Position numbers and translations under genes: made by a program. From the NCBI RefSeq assembly GCF_040802235.1, contig NC_133157.1:35988501-36052500 (forward strand): a stretch of 64,000 nucleotides of DNA. The letters run 5' to 3'. Under the pieces are notes generated by a model, which saw only the letters and a program-made list of their open reading frames with translations, was not told where the DNA came from and did not search any database. Positions 41,595-53,424 of this stretch are shown here, piece by piece (the stretch's first letter is position 1; the number at the start of each line of letters is the position of its first letter). Source of the stretch: Manis javanica (lineage: Eukaryota; Chordata; Mammalia; Pholidota; Manidae).

Positions 41595-41631
41595 GTCCCC
41601 AAGACTAGTATTAATATGAGACAGTACCTAT

Positions 41632-42051
41632 TGTACAGAAAATGAAAGTTCCGATGGCCAGGATCCTCACCTGACCCTAATCTACTTGTTGATGTAATCG
41701 GCCTACTGCTAGGTTAATGCTTACAATAAGCCAGTATTGCCTGTGTTGCTATATAAAGAGCTCCATCCAGTGTTTGGGGCAGAGCAGAGGCTGGAGGCAA
41801 AGGCAGAGCCTGGAGCAGCAAACAGAGTCTAGAGAAGAGGCAAGGGCTGCTAGGCAGGGAGAAGCCCGGAGATAGAGACTGGTTTGCTGCACGCAGACTT
41901 GCCCTGAGGCAGATGGGATTCTAGCGCTTGACCTGCCCCCACAAGAATAAAGTTGGGTATAAACTTCTTTACCCTCAACATTCCATTGTCATTTTTCAGT
42001 GTTCCAGAATCCAGAGTGAACTTACTGAGGCAGAAAGCCTCAGGCGAAACA
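41632..42051 (+). mobile_element. Solo LTR, copy C
   Basis: It starts TGTACAGAAAATG, has TATATAAAGAGCTC near 41750 and AATAAAGTTGGG near 41946, and ends GCGAAACA in place of GGCAAGACA. It is homologous along its length to copies A and D. Confidence 0.8.
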
Positions 42052-42143
42052 TTAATAATGCCCCAAAGGTCTGAGTATTTCCTGTTCCCCCTTCACCGTA
42101 ACTCTGGCAAATGGCTACAGATCTCTCTAGGGAAGACTGAGGG

Positions 42144-42322
42144 CAGTGATTCTCAAACGTTAGCATGCATCAGAATCACAATAAAGGCTTGTTAAAAACA
42201 GATTGCTGGGCCACCCTCAGAGTTTCTGATTCAGTGGAGTTGGGGCAGAGCACGAGAATTTGCACTTCTGAAGTTCCCAGGTGACACTGATGCTGGTCCA
42301 GGAAAGACACTGGGAACCACTA
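42144..42322 (+). mobile_element. MER5A-like hAT DNA transposon fossil
   Basis: The terminal inverted repeats CAGTGATTCTCAAACG and, at the other end, GGGAACCACTA match the CAGTGGTTCTCAA / TTGAGAACCACTG pattern. The body has TCAGAATCACA and TTTCTGATTCAG. Confidence 0.8.
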
Positions 42323-42954
42323 ACTAGGAGAAAAGATTTATAGAATCCACCTGTGAAAGGGACTCAGGCCCTCCCAATCAAGGGGCTTTATGTCTGGGAA
42401 ACTGACTTAAATTGAGGTACTGGGTAAAAGACTGAGTCCCCAATAAAATTTGGATCATATTTCTGCCTAGCAGGCCTAGAATGTTTCCACTCATACAGGT
42501 CAAGTAGCACATCAGTAAGCTGTCCTTATTCATTCCTAGAGACACTATGATCAATAGCTAGCACCACAGATCCCTGTGGTCAAAGCACATTGATTACCAC
42601 TTGTCCTTGCAGCTCATATAGTAATTTCATATAGTAATTATAGGTTTGATCTAATTGATCCAGTTAGGTGCCTACATCTGGCCTCCACCATTCAAGGATT
42701 CCACTATTCCCCTTGAAATAAGACTGTTCATCCCCAAGAGGGCATCTCCCATCCTCATCGCCTGCCTACTAAGGACGCCACTAGAGTGCTTTTCAAAGAA
42801 GCTGGGGTTCCCCTCACCAGTACCTTTCTTACTGCCTTGGAGAAGGAAGTTTCTTTCAGGGCCCTTCAGAGGGGTCCCATCTGCGGTTGCACATAATAGG
42901 TGCATTCCAACAGTCCCATCTCTCTAACCTTCCCACTCCTTTCTCCACTTTGCT

Positions 42955-43115
42955 TCTCAAAGTACAGTCTGAGGACCAGTACCATCAACATCACTTAGAA
43001 ATTTGTTAGAAATGCAACATCTTGGGCTTGATCCCTTCTGATCTACTGAATCGGCATCTACATTAAGACCCCAGGCAAATCATATGCACGTAAAAGTTTA
43101 GGGAGCCATGTTCTA
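42955..43115 (+). mobile_element. MER5-related DNA transposon fossil
   Basis: TTCTCAAAGTACAGTCTGAGGACC, AACATCACTTAGAAATTTG and a CATCTACATTAAGACCCC stretch (location marks) resemble a second, more diverged hAT non-autonomous element. Confidence 0.5.
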
Positions 43116-43646
43116 CAGTATGTCAGTGAGGTTGTAGCATCTTGACTTCACTGATCCTAGCCCACTGTTGAGTCCATTCTTCCAGTAAAATCCAACAGAC
43201 TATTAACACCACTCCCTGGTGCTCAGCTAATACAGTAATGCCCAAACCCTGGATGAGGGCACCTATATCAATAAATTTGTCCTCACTGGTCCCCAGGATC
43301 CTCCCAGTATAGTTGACAAGTTCCTGCAACTCCTTTGGCATATGTGCTCTTGTTCTTAAAGCACATCTTGTAATTCCTGTCTAGGCAAGGTTAGAATCCA
43401 ACTCTCACTCTGGGCCTGAAGATAATGAGGAGTGATCAGAATGGGTCCTGAAGAGAAAATGCATGCCCTTTGCCAGGGAGGTATTACAAACTAGAAGCTA
43501 GAGGGCAAGGTATCCTCAGTAATGCAGTCCTTCATGTCAAGCCTTTCAGAGGACACACAGGGCAGGGAAAAGTGGAGAATAGATGGGAGTAGGACAACAG
43601 GGAATAATCAGAACCTCCATAAGCAGAAGGATGGATAGATTCATGG

Positions 43647-44102
43647 TGTGGATAAAATGAGAGTTCCTGGGGCCAGGATTCTCACCTGGCCCTGGTTGAC
43701 TAGTTCGCTGCACACCTGTGGGCAATACATGGCTGTCGACTCTATATAAGAGCTCCGCCCAGTGCTCTGGGTGACACGGTGGCAGGACTGCAAGGCTGCA
43801 GGAGAGCAAAGGCTGGAGTGGTGGCAGTGCTGAGGATAGAGGCCCAGAGGACAGCTGTGTGGGATGGCTGTGTGAACAGAGGGGCTCGGAGGATGGCTGT
43901 GAGGACAGTAGGGCCCAGAGGCAGAGACCGGCTTGCTGCATGCAGACTTGCTCTGAGTGAATGGGATTTTAGTGACTGACCTGCCACCTGGAAATAAAGA
44001 TGGATATAACCCCTTCACCCCAAGAACATTTTGCTGTCATTTTCTTTGGTCTCATTGAATCCATAGTGAATTTGCCTGGGGCTGAAACCCATTGGCAAGA
44101 CA
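43647..44102 (+). mobile_element. Solo LTR, copy D
   Basis: At 456 bp this is the longest copy. It starts TGTGGATAAAATG and ends GGCAAGACA. TATATAAGAGCTC is near 43743 and AATAAA at 43993-43998. CATGG flanks both sides (43642-43646 and 44103-44107), a perfect 5-bp target duplication. Confidence 0.9.
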
Positions 44103-44159
44103 CATGGAAAGATGAGTAGATAGATGAATTGATGTACATCTTAATGAAAGGATTAAATA

Positions 44160-44400
44160 GTAATAATGGTTACTGTTTAGTAGTTGGTTTATTTAATGAA
44201 TGTTTATAATGCATCAGGCTGTAAACTAAGGGCTTTACTCAGAGTACCTCATTTGATCATAAGAGGCACATCTATTACCATTCCTAGTTTATGGATAAGG
44301 ATACTAAGCCACGGATGCTGGATAACTTGCACATCCCACAGCTAGCAAATGGTGGAATCGGAACCCCAACCTAGGCATGCTATCTATAGTGTCTCCCTCC
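44160..44400 (+). repeat. MIR-family SINE fossil
   Basis: TACCATTCCTAGTTTATGGATAAGG, ACTTGCACATCCCACAGCTAGC and GGAATCGGAACCC (location marks) follow the MIR order. Confidence 0.65.
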
Positions 44401-44429
44401 TCTGCACTGTTCATTGATCAATGGGCGGT

Positions 44430-44656
44430 TGGCAGCCAGGCAGTGTGATATAGTGATAAAGAATGTAAACCTCAGAGCAAAAAACACCTAAGTTCAAGAC
44501 ACTAGCTGTGTGGCCGTGTGCTCTGAGCATCATGTTCCTTATGCGTTAAACAGAGGTGATAATAAGATAATAAAAACTATTTCATAATTTTGTTGGGGAA
44601 GTGAAGCAAATAGTGATGAAGTCCTTGATACAGAGTTTAGCACAAAGTAAATAATC
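44430..44656 (+). repeat. MIR-family SINE fossil
   Basis: CAGTGTGATATAGTGATAAAG, then CTAGCTGTGTGGCC and GTTCCTTATGCG, follow the MIR core. The truncated L1 at 44676 inserted at its 3' end. Confidence 0.65.
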
Positions 44657-44675
44657 AAAAATACTATTACTGTTA

Positions 44676-46175
44676 ATCAAGACAATTTGGTACTGGCACA
44701 AGAACAGAGCCACAGACCAGTGGAACAGAATAGAGACTCCAAACATTAATCCAAACATATATAGTCAATGAATATATGATAAAGGAGCTATGGACATACA
44801 ATGGGGAATTGACAGCCTCTTCAACAGCTGGTGTTGGAAAAACTGGACAGCTACATGTAAGAGAATGAAACTGGATCATTGTCTAACCCCATACACAAAA
44901 GTAAATTCAAAATGGATCAAAGACCTGAATGTAAGCCATGAAACCATAAAACTCTTTAAAAAAACATAGGCAAAAATCTCTTGGACATAATGATGAGCAA
45001 CTTCTTCATGAACATATCTCCCCAGGCAAGGGGAACAAAAGCAAAAATGAACAAGTGGGACTATATCAAGCTGAAAAGCTTCTGTACAGCAAAGGACACC
45101 ATCAATAGAACAAAAAGGCATCCTACAGTATGGGAGAATATATTCATAAATGACAGATCCAATAAAGGGTTGACATCCAAAACATATAAAGAGCTCATAT
45201 ACCTCAACAAGCAAAAAGTGAACAATCCAATTAAAAAATGGGCAGAGCTGAACAGACAGTTCTTCAAACAAAAAATTCAGATGGCCAACAGACACATAAA
45301 AAGATCCTCCACATCGCTAGTCATCAGAGAAATGCAAATTAAACCACAATGAGATATCACCTCACACCAGTAAGGATCGCCACCATCCAAAAGACAAATA
45401 ACAACAAATGTTGGCGAGGTTGTGAAGAAAGGGGAACCCTCCTACACTGCTGGTGGGAATGTAAATTAATTCAACCATTGTGGAAAGCGGTATGGAGGTT
45501 CCTCAAAAAGCTCAAAATAGAAATGCCATTTGACCCAGGAATCCCACTTCTAGGAATTTACCCAGAGAATGCAGCAGCCCAATTTGAAAAAGACAGATGC
45601 ACCCCTATGTTTATCGCAGCACTATTTACAATAGCCAAGAAATGGAAGCAACCTAAGTGTCCATCAGTAGATGAATGGATAAAGAAGATGTGGTACATAT
45701 ACACAATGGAATATTATTCAGCCATAAGAAGAAAACAAATCCTACCATTTGCAACAACATGGATGGAGCTAGAGGGTATTATGCTCAGTGAAATAAGCCA
45801 GACAGAGAAAGACAAGTGCCAAATGATTTCACTCATCTGTGGAGTATAAGAACAAAGGAAAAACTGAAGGAACAAAACAGCAGCAGAATCACAGAACCCA
45901 AGAATGGACTAACAGTTACCAAAGGGAAAGGGACTGGGGAGGTTGGATGGGAAGGGAGGGATAAGGGGGTGGGGAGAAGAAAGGGGGCCTTACAATTAGT
46001 ATGTATAATGTGTGTGTGGGAGGCACGGGGAGGGCTGTGCAACACAGAGAAGACAACTAATGACTTTACAGCATCTCACTACACTGATGGACAGTGACTA
46101 ATGGGGTATGTGGGGGGGGACTTGGTAAAGGGGAGAGTCTGGTAAACATAATGTTCCTCATGTAATGATACCAAA
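44676..46175 (+). mobile_element. 5'-truncated L1 with 19-bp target duplication
   Basis: This holds the C-terminal third of ORF2 and the 3'UTR. The flanking AAAAATACTATTACTGTTA occurs at 44657-44675 and 46176-46194. Two overlapping open pieces (44981-45352 and 45349-45849) keep the cysteine motif and the [13 protein letters not shown] block, and one frameshift separates them. It is young and of the same lineage as the element at 1-6672. Confidence 0.93.
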
Positions 46176-46194
46176 AAAAATACTATTACTGTTA

Positions 46195-47114
46195 TTATTA
46201 TTAATGGATGGAAAGAAAGATAAGTCAGAAACTTATGGGGGAATATCCACCCCACCTTCCAGAAGAGTGTCCAGGTCTCATGGGGGTGGGGGTGTTGAAT
46301 GGGAGTCCCACATATTAATTCCCCTTTTGACACCTTTTCTGGTCTACCTCTGGTCTTATATGGATGGGAAATAACTTCTCCCCTCCCCCACATGTCAATT
46401 CCTTGAAATTTGGGGATTTGTCTGAATATGAGCTGGCCAGCCCCTCTCCTTAGAAATCCCCTCTTGGTTCCCAGGATTGAGAGGAGGGGAAAGATGAAGG
46501 GCTTTCCAGGCCAGGCTCCTTCCAGCTGTTCCTTTGACCAGGTGTTGGGCATATGAACATGGTAAATAGAGAAAGGGGCAGTGTTTGTTGAGCCAGGAGG
46601 TTGAATCCCAGAGGTCTGAGACTGGCACAGGGTGCTGGGCCTCCTTCCTAGGAACGTTCCCTTTCAGCTCTGCTTGTCCCAAGGGAGTGACTGGTTCCCA
46701 GATGATCAAAAGCAGGCACTGTGATGACCTGGGAGACTCCCCCAGGCTCCCGGTTGTTCTGAGGGCACCAGGGGTCTTCTTCCCCACCACCTGCACTGGA
46801 AAGAAGAGAAGAGGGTGAGGTTGAAGGATAAAGCTAGGGGGGGCTCCTTCACTCTGGCCCCCCATCCTGACCATCACCGTTGAAGGCCAGCCCTCTGGCT
46901 GATACAAATGCCCCCAGTGAGGTGACAGTGCAGACCCTCTCTCTGGAGCTGACTTCTCAAGGTCCCTTTCTCTTGGCCAGACTGCAGACTGCTTAGATTC
47001 TCAGAGCCAAAGCCAAGGAAAGCAGAAGGGGGAGCTGCTAAGGGAGGAGAGGGAGAGCAGGGTCAAGTTTGGTCAGAAAGAGGGGGGCAGGGGAATCCAC
47101 AGAATAGATGTGGA
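46195..47114. other. CCL19 upstream flank; no gene seen
   Basis: This is unique sequence leading to the CCL19 promoter. No CpG island or repeat is evident after the L1. Confidence 0.5.
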
Positions 47115-47124
47115 GGGGAATTTC
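47115..47124 (+). promoter_or_regulatory. CCL19: Kappa-B-like site upstream of CCL19
   Basis: GGGGAATTTC fits the NF-kappa-B pattern at nine of ten positions and lies 27 bases upstream of the TATA box. CCL19 is a known NF-kappa-B/RelB target. Use of this exact site is inferred. Confidence 0.55.
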
Positions 47125-47151
47125 TGAGCAGAGAAAGAGAAAGTCCTGGGC

Positions 47152-47159
47152 CATAAATA
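47152..47159 (+). promoter_or_regulatory. CCL19: CCL19 TATA box
   Basis: CATAAATA followed by GG predicts transcription start near 47185 and a 5'UTR of about 165 bases. Confidence 0.65.
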
Positions 47160-47349
47160 GGAGGCAGTTACAGCCTCACACAGGCTTCCACACTCATTCT
47201 TTCAGGCCCACTCAGGCCCCACAGGACGCCTCTGGGCTTCCCATTGCGCCCTCCCACTCCCAGCCGAGTCTCAGCCTCACAGCCTCCGGCACAAGCCCAG
47301 AGTCGCTGACGCTCACACACGTGCTGTCAGTCGGCCTCTGCCATCCTCC

Positions 47350-48662
47350 ATGGCGTCCCACGCTGCCACACTCCTGACCCTCAGCCTGCTGATTCTCTGG
47401 ACCTCCCCTGGTAAGGCTGAGGGGAGGCTTTGGGTGGGAGCAGTGCAGGGGGTAACTATCTAGATCTTAGACCACTTGGTGCTGGACAGGAGGGACACCA
47501 CAAGTAAGTCTCCATGTCTTAGTGAATCTGGGGGTTCCCCATGCTCTGCATGTGCCTGTGGGTGTGGGTGTAACTGGGCCTCTGAATTCCAGTGTTTCTG
47601 TCCCTTGGTGTATCCCAGTGCCTGTGGCTGCCCCTCTCTCTCGGGTACTATTTCCTGCTGCCTCAGTTTCCCAGGCAAAGGAGAGAACAGTGTATGTTAG
47701 CTGAAGGTGGGGAGAATGGCAGACATTGAGGCAGGACACTGAGCAACACTCAAAATATTTGGCAATTCAGAAGTCCTCTAACCCCAGCATCCTGCTATCC
47801 CACCTCCCCTGTCCATCATGCTGTGACCAGCATTAGCTCTTCATTTGTGGGGAAGTTGAGAGGTCCTGGGAGAGAGGTTGGGGCAATCAGAGTGGCAGGA
47901 AAGTATCTGTGGGGCTCAGGGCAGTGGTCATTTACCAAACAGCTCCGCAGTACTTCAATACACTTGGCAACCAGTCCCCGTGTATTGATGCATACTGGCT
48001 GAAAACCAGGTCTAGCAGCCTCCACACACACAGGTGTCCTTGATCCCAGTTAGGGCTGTGCCCCCCACCCATCTCCAGGGTCCCTGTGTCCTGCCACTGC
48101 CTTCTTCCCCTACTCCTACCCCAGCTCTGGGTGGTACCAATGACACGGAAGACTGCTGCCTGACTGTGAAGCAGCGCCCTATCCCTGGGAACATCGTGCA
48201 AGCCTTTCGCTACCTCCTCCTCAAGGATGGCTGCAGAGTACCTGCTGTTGTGTGAGTTATGGGAGAAGCATGTCTAACCTCTTCTCCCCCATCAGCTGCT
48301 GCTGATACCCCAACTTATCCCTCTTCTCCTTGCCAAGACCAACCCCTTCAAGGAAGTCCCTGAAACAGGTCCACAGATATGGCCCCCAGCCTCTGGCCCT
48401 CACACCAGGGCCTTCCAGGCAGCTGAGTTTCAAGGCTCCTTTCTCTCTGACCTCTGACTCCAGGTTCACCACTGTGAGAGGTCGCCAGCTCTGTGCACCC
48501 CCAGACCAGCCCTGGGTGGCCCGCATCATTCGGAGACTGCAGAAGGCCTCTGCAAAGGCAAGCCCAACCCTCCCCAGCCCTGCCTCCTCCCTCCAAGGCC
48601 CTGCCCAAGACCCCCACCCATGACCTTGCCTCTCCTTTCTCCCCCAGAACAAGCGCAGTTAG
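47350..48662 (+). CDS. CCL19: C-C motif chemokine 19 (CCL19, ELC)
   Basis: This encodes a secreted CCR7 ligand of lymphoid stroma and dendritic cells. Coding exons are 47350-47410, 48125-48251, 48464-48557 and 48648-48662, giving 98 residues as in human. The signal peptide is MASHAATLLTLSLLILWTSP and the mature start lies near GGTNDTEDCC. The adjacent cysteines are at 31-32, and partner cysteines are in KDGCRVPAVV and GRQLCAPPDQPW. The C-terminus is SAKNKRS, slightly shorter than the human tail, while the signal peptide is two residues longer. Introns 1 and 2 are GT-AG in phases 1 and 2, as in CCL21. Intron 3 starts with GC (AAG|GCAAGC), a strong-context GC-AG intron, with no usable GT nearby. 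The last exon encodes only four residues. The gene appears functional. Confidence 0.96.
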
Positions 48663-48882
48663 CCCATGACAGCCTCAGAGGGAACCCTATGACTGAGGGA
48701 AGGGATGTGCATCACCACAGCCCTGGGGAGCCAAGGACCAGAAGGGAAGACAAGGCCTCCTGCTCCTCTGCACTGGACCTGGCCCAGCCAGAGCAGGGCC
48801 TGGAGTGTCAGTGTGAGCATGAGCATGAGTGAGCATGGGTGTGGCAGGAGCACAGCTTCTCCACACGGACTGCAGTACTTCC

Positions 48883-48888
48883 AATAAA
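48883..48888 (+). terminator. CCL19: CCL19 poly(A) signal
   Basis: AATAAA in CTTCCAATAAAGTCC lies about 220 bases after the stop codon. Confidence 0.8.
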
Positions 48889-49479
48889 GTCCAACTGGCA
48901 CCCACAGATCTGTTTGTCTGCTGTCTGTCCAGGAGGATCAAGATAGGGAGGGGGAGATGAAATGGCAGGATCTACTTCCATCCTGCAGCTTGAGCACCAC
49001 CCTCATGGACCGCCCCCTGACACCCTGTGTCCTCAGGACCTGCTCCCACAATCTGCACCCCAGTTCTTGTCTCCTCGCAGCCCTATCCACGGTTCAGCAA
49101 TGCTAAACCTGAGTGAGCGAGTCAGTTCCCTGAATAAGTCAAACTCATTGCTCCCAGTCTTTGCTCTGAAAGGCAGGTGTTCCCAGTATTCAAGCATCCA
49201 GGTGTCTCAGAGATTGGGTGTCACTGGGGGGAAGGGAGCTGTGGGAACCAGCTCTCCGGCCGGGCGGGGGAAGAACAGGAGACCCAGCTTTACTGCCTGG
49301 GTGGAAGGCATCCAGCCAGCCACGGCATTCCTTCCCCTGCAACACTCTTCTTTCTCTTCTTCCGAAGGTCTTCTCTGATTCCACGCTGGGTTAGGTGGCC
49401 TCCTTCCCTCCCAGTCTCCCAGGGTCCCCTGCACCTCCCCTTGCAGCACTCATCCCACTGAGTTACAACTGCTACTCTA

Positions 49480-49595
49480 TCAGCTTTCCTGGACGTGGAT
49501 TGTGTCTACTTAGGTTTCCACTGTTACCCTTATGTCCAGCACACCGCTTGACACAAGGTAGTCACTCAATAAATATTTGTCTAGAGAATGAATAA
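49480..49595 (+). repeat. L2 3'-end fossil
   Basis: TTATGTCCAGCACACCGC and TCACTCAATAAATATTTG match the L2 3' end. Confidence 0.65.
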
Positions 49596-50381
49596 ATATG
49601 CAAGGAAAGGCTCAGCAGCCAGTGGTGAGGGCCCATCTGTTCATATAGAATCTGACCTCCAGGCCAGCCCTCCTCTCTTGCTCTGTGTATCCGGGCTATC
49701 ATGGGGCCGACCTCCTCAGGGATCCTGACAGACAAACCTTAGAACCAGAGGGCAGAGCAGGAGAGGGCGCAGGAGAGAGCAGGAGAGGGTGGAAGGAGCA
49801 GCCAGGGAGCTAGGGAGATTCAGCAAGGAGGAACCCCACCCCACCCCGCAGCCACCCACATGGGTGCCAGGGCCAAGGCAACATGGAGACCAAGGGAGTA
49901 ATAGGGAAAGAGCCTCAGCTCGGGAGACGAAAGCCCTGCTCTCGGGAGCACTGAATTCCTTGTCCTTGGGAAGTCTCCTGGGGAAGCTGGCTGACGCTCC
50001 TGGCTATGGCCTCTAAAGGCCTGTCCCACTGGGAGCAGCAAGTATGTGCCATTGGGGTTGGATGGCTAGGACGCTGGACTCAGCATCCTCGCCTAGGAAA
50101 AGAGCCTTCATCATACTAGATATGCCTCATCTGGTAACAAAACCGAGCCTGGGCAGGCCTGGGAAGGGGAGCAGCAGAGAAGAAGTTGTGCCAGCCCCTC
50201 CTCACTGAGCTGACAGCATGGCAACTTCTTCCTCTCCTTTGCACCTAGAAGTAATTATTCAAAACTTCAGATATCCCAGGACTTGGAGTCACAGGGAGTG
50301 GGTGGGATGAGGATAGTTTCCAAGAACAATGCTATCTGGGAAGTTCAGCTGTGCTCCTAGGGGAATCCATTCAGGCGCCCA

Positions 50382-50456
50382 TGCATCCATCCATCTAGCT
50401 TTCCTTGCATCCATTCATCCATCCACCCACCTGTCCATCCATTAATCCACCCATTA
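50382..50456. repeat. (CCAT)n-type microsatellite, imperfect
   Basis: CATCCATCCATC, CATTCATCCATCCACCC and CATCCATTAATCC repeats are interrupted by unique bases. Confidence 0.75.
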
Positions 50457-50670
50457 AGTCAGTCAACCATGGAATTCCAGAGGTCCCAGCTGTGGACACT
50501 CTTTGGACCCTGTATCTTGTACACCAACAGACAGAGGACAAACACAGGGGTAAGGGAGCACACTGCCTCAAATCCTTCTCGGTTCCCAGTGAAGCAGAGG
50601 AGAGGTCAGCCGGCCATGGAGGTGGCCACAAACCCTCCCTCTGGACTCTTGGGGGAATACCCAGATACCG

Positions 50671-50690
50671 AGGTGTGTGTGTGTGTGTAT
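50671..50690. repeat. Short (GT)n run
   Basis: About eight GT units (GAGGTGTGTGTGTGTGTGTA) are present. Confidence 0.75.
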
Positions 50691-52269
50691 GAGCCCTGAG
50701 GAAGGTGTTACTGGGACAGAGGCCCTGAACACCATGTCCCTGACACTGCCACTGGAGGGGTTCAGGAACAAATCCTGAGCTCAACACCCAGCCCCAATTC
50801 CACAGTCCTGTTTGTGTCCTGCCCTGTGGAACTCCAGTCATGTCCTTTCCTCATCCCCCCCAATCCAAGGCCTTAGTTCTCCCACCTGTCAGGTGTGGGT
50901 AAGGGGGATTTAACTTAAGAGTCCCTCCAAAGACTTCGCTCATGAATCTTTGGGTCTCAGGCTAAATCCCAGCGTTCACTCAGACTCCCCCAAGTCCTGC
51001 ACATACAGAAATGTCCCTATTCCCTGAGGCCCTGGGGACCACCCCTTGGGAACAAAGAGGAAGTTGAGGCTCAGGAAGAGAGAAAATAATCCAGGAGCTA
51101 GTGAAGGGGCTTGGAGTGAACAGCCCCCTGCTGGACTCTGGAGGCCTCAGGAATGAAGAATTTTGAGGAAGCTGAAGGGAAGCACACAGAGTACAGCAGG
51201 GAGCAGGCAGCAACCCCACCACCCTCCTCCAGCCAGTGCCTTTCATCCCAGCTTTCCCCCTCCCTCTTCTTCTCTCCACCAACCCCTCCTGGTCACTGGA
51301 TTTTACCTCCTTACTTTCCTGCCAGTTACATGAGGGCTTGACCCAGCAATCTGTAACTTGTCCCGACCCGCTCAAACATTCTCAGCACTGAGACTTCATC
51401 TAGTCAACACCTACTCCGTTTCACCGATTCACTGATGAGTGCTGTGTCTTTATTTATCCTGAGTTCTGGTGGGCCAGAAGCCCATCTGCCTACCTGACAA
51501 TAGTGAAGCTGCCAGCTCTCTGGGGTGGCATGGGCTTCTAGCCCCCGACCAGTACCCTGAGGCCTCACTGCCTGCCTCTAGGTAGACACCTTCCTCTCTA
51601 GGCACATGGCACCCACTCCAGGTTTAAGGCCAGCAGCTGAGTGGTACCTCCCTACCCCAAAGCCTGTGGTCCCAACAGCCAGCATCTCCCTAAAGGGACC
51701 TGACATTCCTGCTCAGAGACCTTCCATCTTTCCTGTCCTATTGATAAGAGTTCCCAAGGGAAGGGACAGGCCTGTCCATCTATCTCCATTGCCAACCTTG
51801 CTCTGCACAGAAGCTGGCATAGAGCAAGCCTCAGTACACATTTGTTTAACAAAAAATGGAATCGAACATGGCCCTTTCCCATGATGCCCCCCCACCACTC
51901 ACACCTGGAGCACATCCAGTTCTTGAGATACTGGGGCTGTCCCCACTGTGTGGGTAAGCATTTGGTCAGAGCCAGCCCCATACGGTTTTGATCATATTTT
52001 CATCATCTCATGTTGAATTTCTCGGTAAGTCCTCACCCCCTACCCCCCTTCTCAGGCCTCCGGGAAACTCAGAAACAGCCAGAAAACCTTGGAAATAACT
52101 CTCACAAAGGAGCAGGACTCCCAAGCGGGGAGTTTCCTTCAATAGCCCCTGTGTGGGAATAAGCAAACATTTCTCTGTTCAAACAGCTTCCTCCATGGCC
52201 CCTGAGACTGTCACATGGAAGGACATGGCTGTGTGGCATCCTACTCACTGCTAGCTCTGGGCACTGCTC

Positions 52270-52365
52270 TGGATCATCCTTACACTGCAGCTGAGGGAAC
52301 CGAGGTGCAGAGGTTAAGCATTTCGCCCAGGACGGACAGCTATTAAAGTGGCAGAGCTGGGGGGG
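52270..52365 (+). repeat. MIR-like fossil
   Basis: GCTGAGGGAACCGAGGTGC, GGTTAAGC and GGACAGCTATTAAAGTGGC (location marks) follow the MIR 3' half. Confidence 0.5.
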
Positions 52366-52499
52366 CCTAGCTGGGTAGTTTGGCTCCAAAATCTGCACTT
52401 TTAGCTATTACACATACTACTTCTATGAGCTGACTCCCTCCGAAGTAAAAATACAGCAGAGCCAGGTCTGAGGAATAGCCCCTCAGGGAATAGGTAAAG

Positions 52500-52695
52500 C
52501 CTTTACTTCGGGGTGCTGTGTGCCAGGGTGCAAGCTGAGTCCTTTATGGGCATTCTATTATTGCATCCTCCAACAACACTATGAGATGGAGATTACTAGT
52601 ACAATTCCATATATGAGGAAATTGAGACACAGAGAGACAGAGTGACTCCCAAGTCCACTCAACTAGTGAGTGGCACAGCAAAGCTTTTAGCCCAG
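52500..52695 (+). repeat. MIR-family SINE fossil
   Basis: GAGTCCTTTATGGGCATTCTA, ATGAGGAAATTGAGACACAG and CTCAACTAGTGAGTGGC (location marks) are MIR-like in order. Confidence 0.7.
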
Positions 52696-53424
52696 ATCTG
52701 TCTCACTGGTAGTACTTAAACTGAAGGCTGAGGGCTGGGATGTCCAGCCTGGCTTGCCAGGCCTGGCTTGTCAGGAAGAACCAGGAAAAACAAAAGGAAA
52801 AGCTGGAGGCCTCATGCAGGAGCCCAGCACTTGAGCCCAGACACAGAGATGCCCCATGGGGGCCTTCTAAAGCCTCAGTTCAAGGCCCCACCCCACAAAT
52901 ATTAGGCGCTCAGCTTGCCAGACTCCACTTCTGAAATCACAGCCACAGCTGCCCCTGGAAAATGGACATCACTTCTGCCACCACTCCTACCACCAATGGA
53001 TTCTCCATTAACCCTACTCCTTTGCATCATTGCTAGCTTCCTATTCACAGTCCTTGGAAGGTGCTTCTGATTGCCAAACTTAAGTCATGTGCCCAAGTCC
53101 TAACTGCAAAGGGGGCTTTGAAAATTAGTGTGATCTTTGGGAAGTCTATGATGGAAGGCAAGCTCTATTGGTAACTAAGACTAATATAGTAGGAATTCCT
53201 CAAACATACAAAGGCATTAAGGTTGTGGGTAGTGAAAAAAATGATAAATACCTCTACTATCCACCCTATAGCTATCCAACATCAACATACATCCTTTTTC
53301 CCAAACCTTAGACTTCTTAGAAATTTAATGGTATTACCCAGCATAATATCACTTTTGCTTATACAACCAAAAATTCACCTCTCCCCAAAGAAAAACTGTC
53401 CAGAGCCTCAGCAATTACCATATC

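Larger units (their letters stand above)
39490..43560 (-). mobile_element. Decayed ERVL-like endogenous retrovirus interior
   Basis: Minus-strand fragments at about 40470-40801 contain a reverse-transcriptase-like block (LQGYINFPAFCHN) of the class III (ERVL) type. A gag-like fragment may lie at 43123-43341. The frames are broken by many stops and indels, and no intact viral protein exists. Solo LTRs (41200-41594 and 41632-42051) and MER5-like DNA transposons are embedded, so the relic is older than they are. Its own LTRs were not identified. Limits are approximate. Confidence 0.45.
49600..53420. other. Intergenic, 3' of CCL19; no gene seen
   Basis: Only microsatellites and MIR fossils were recognised. 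Short open frames have no conserved features or splice context. Confidence 0.45.
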
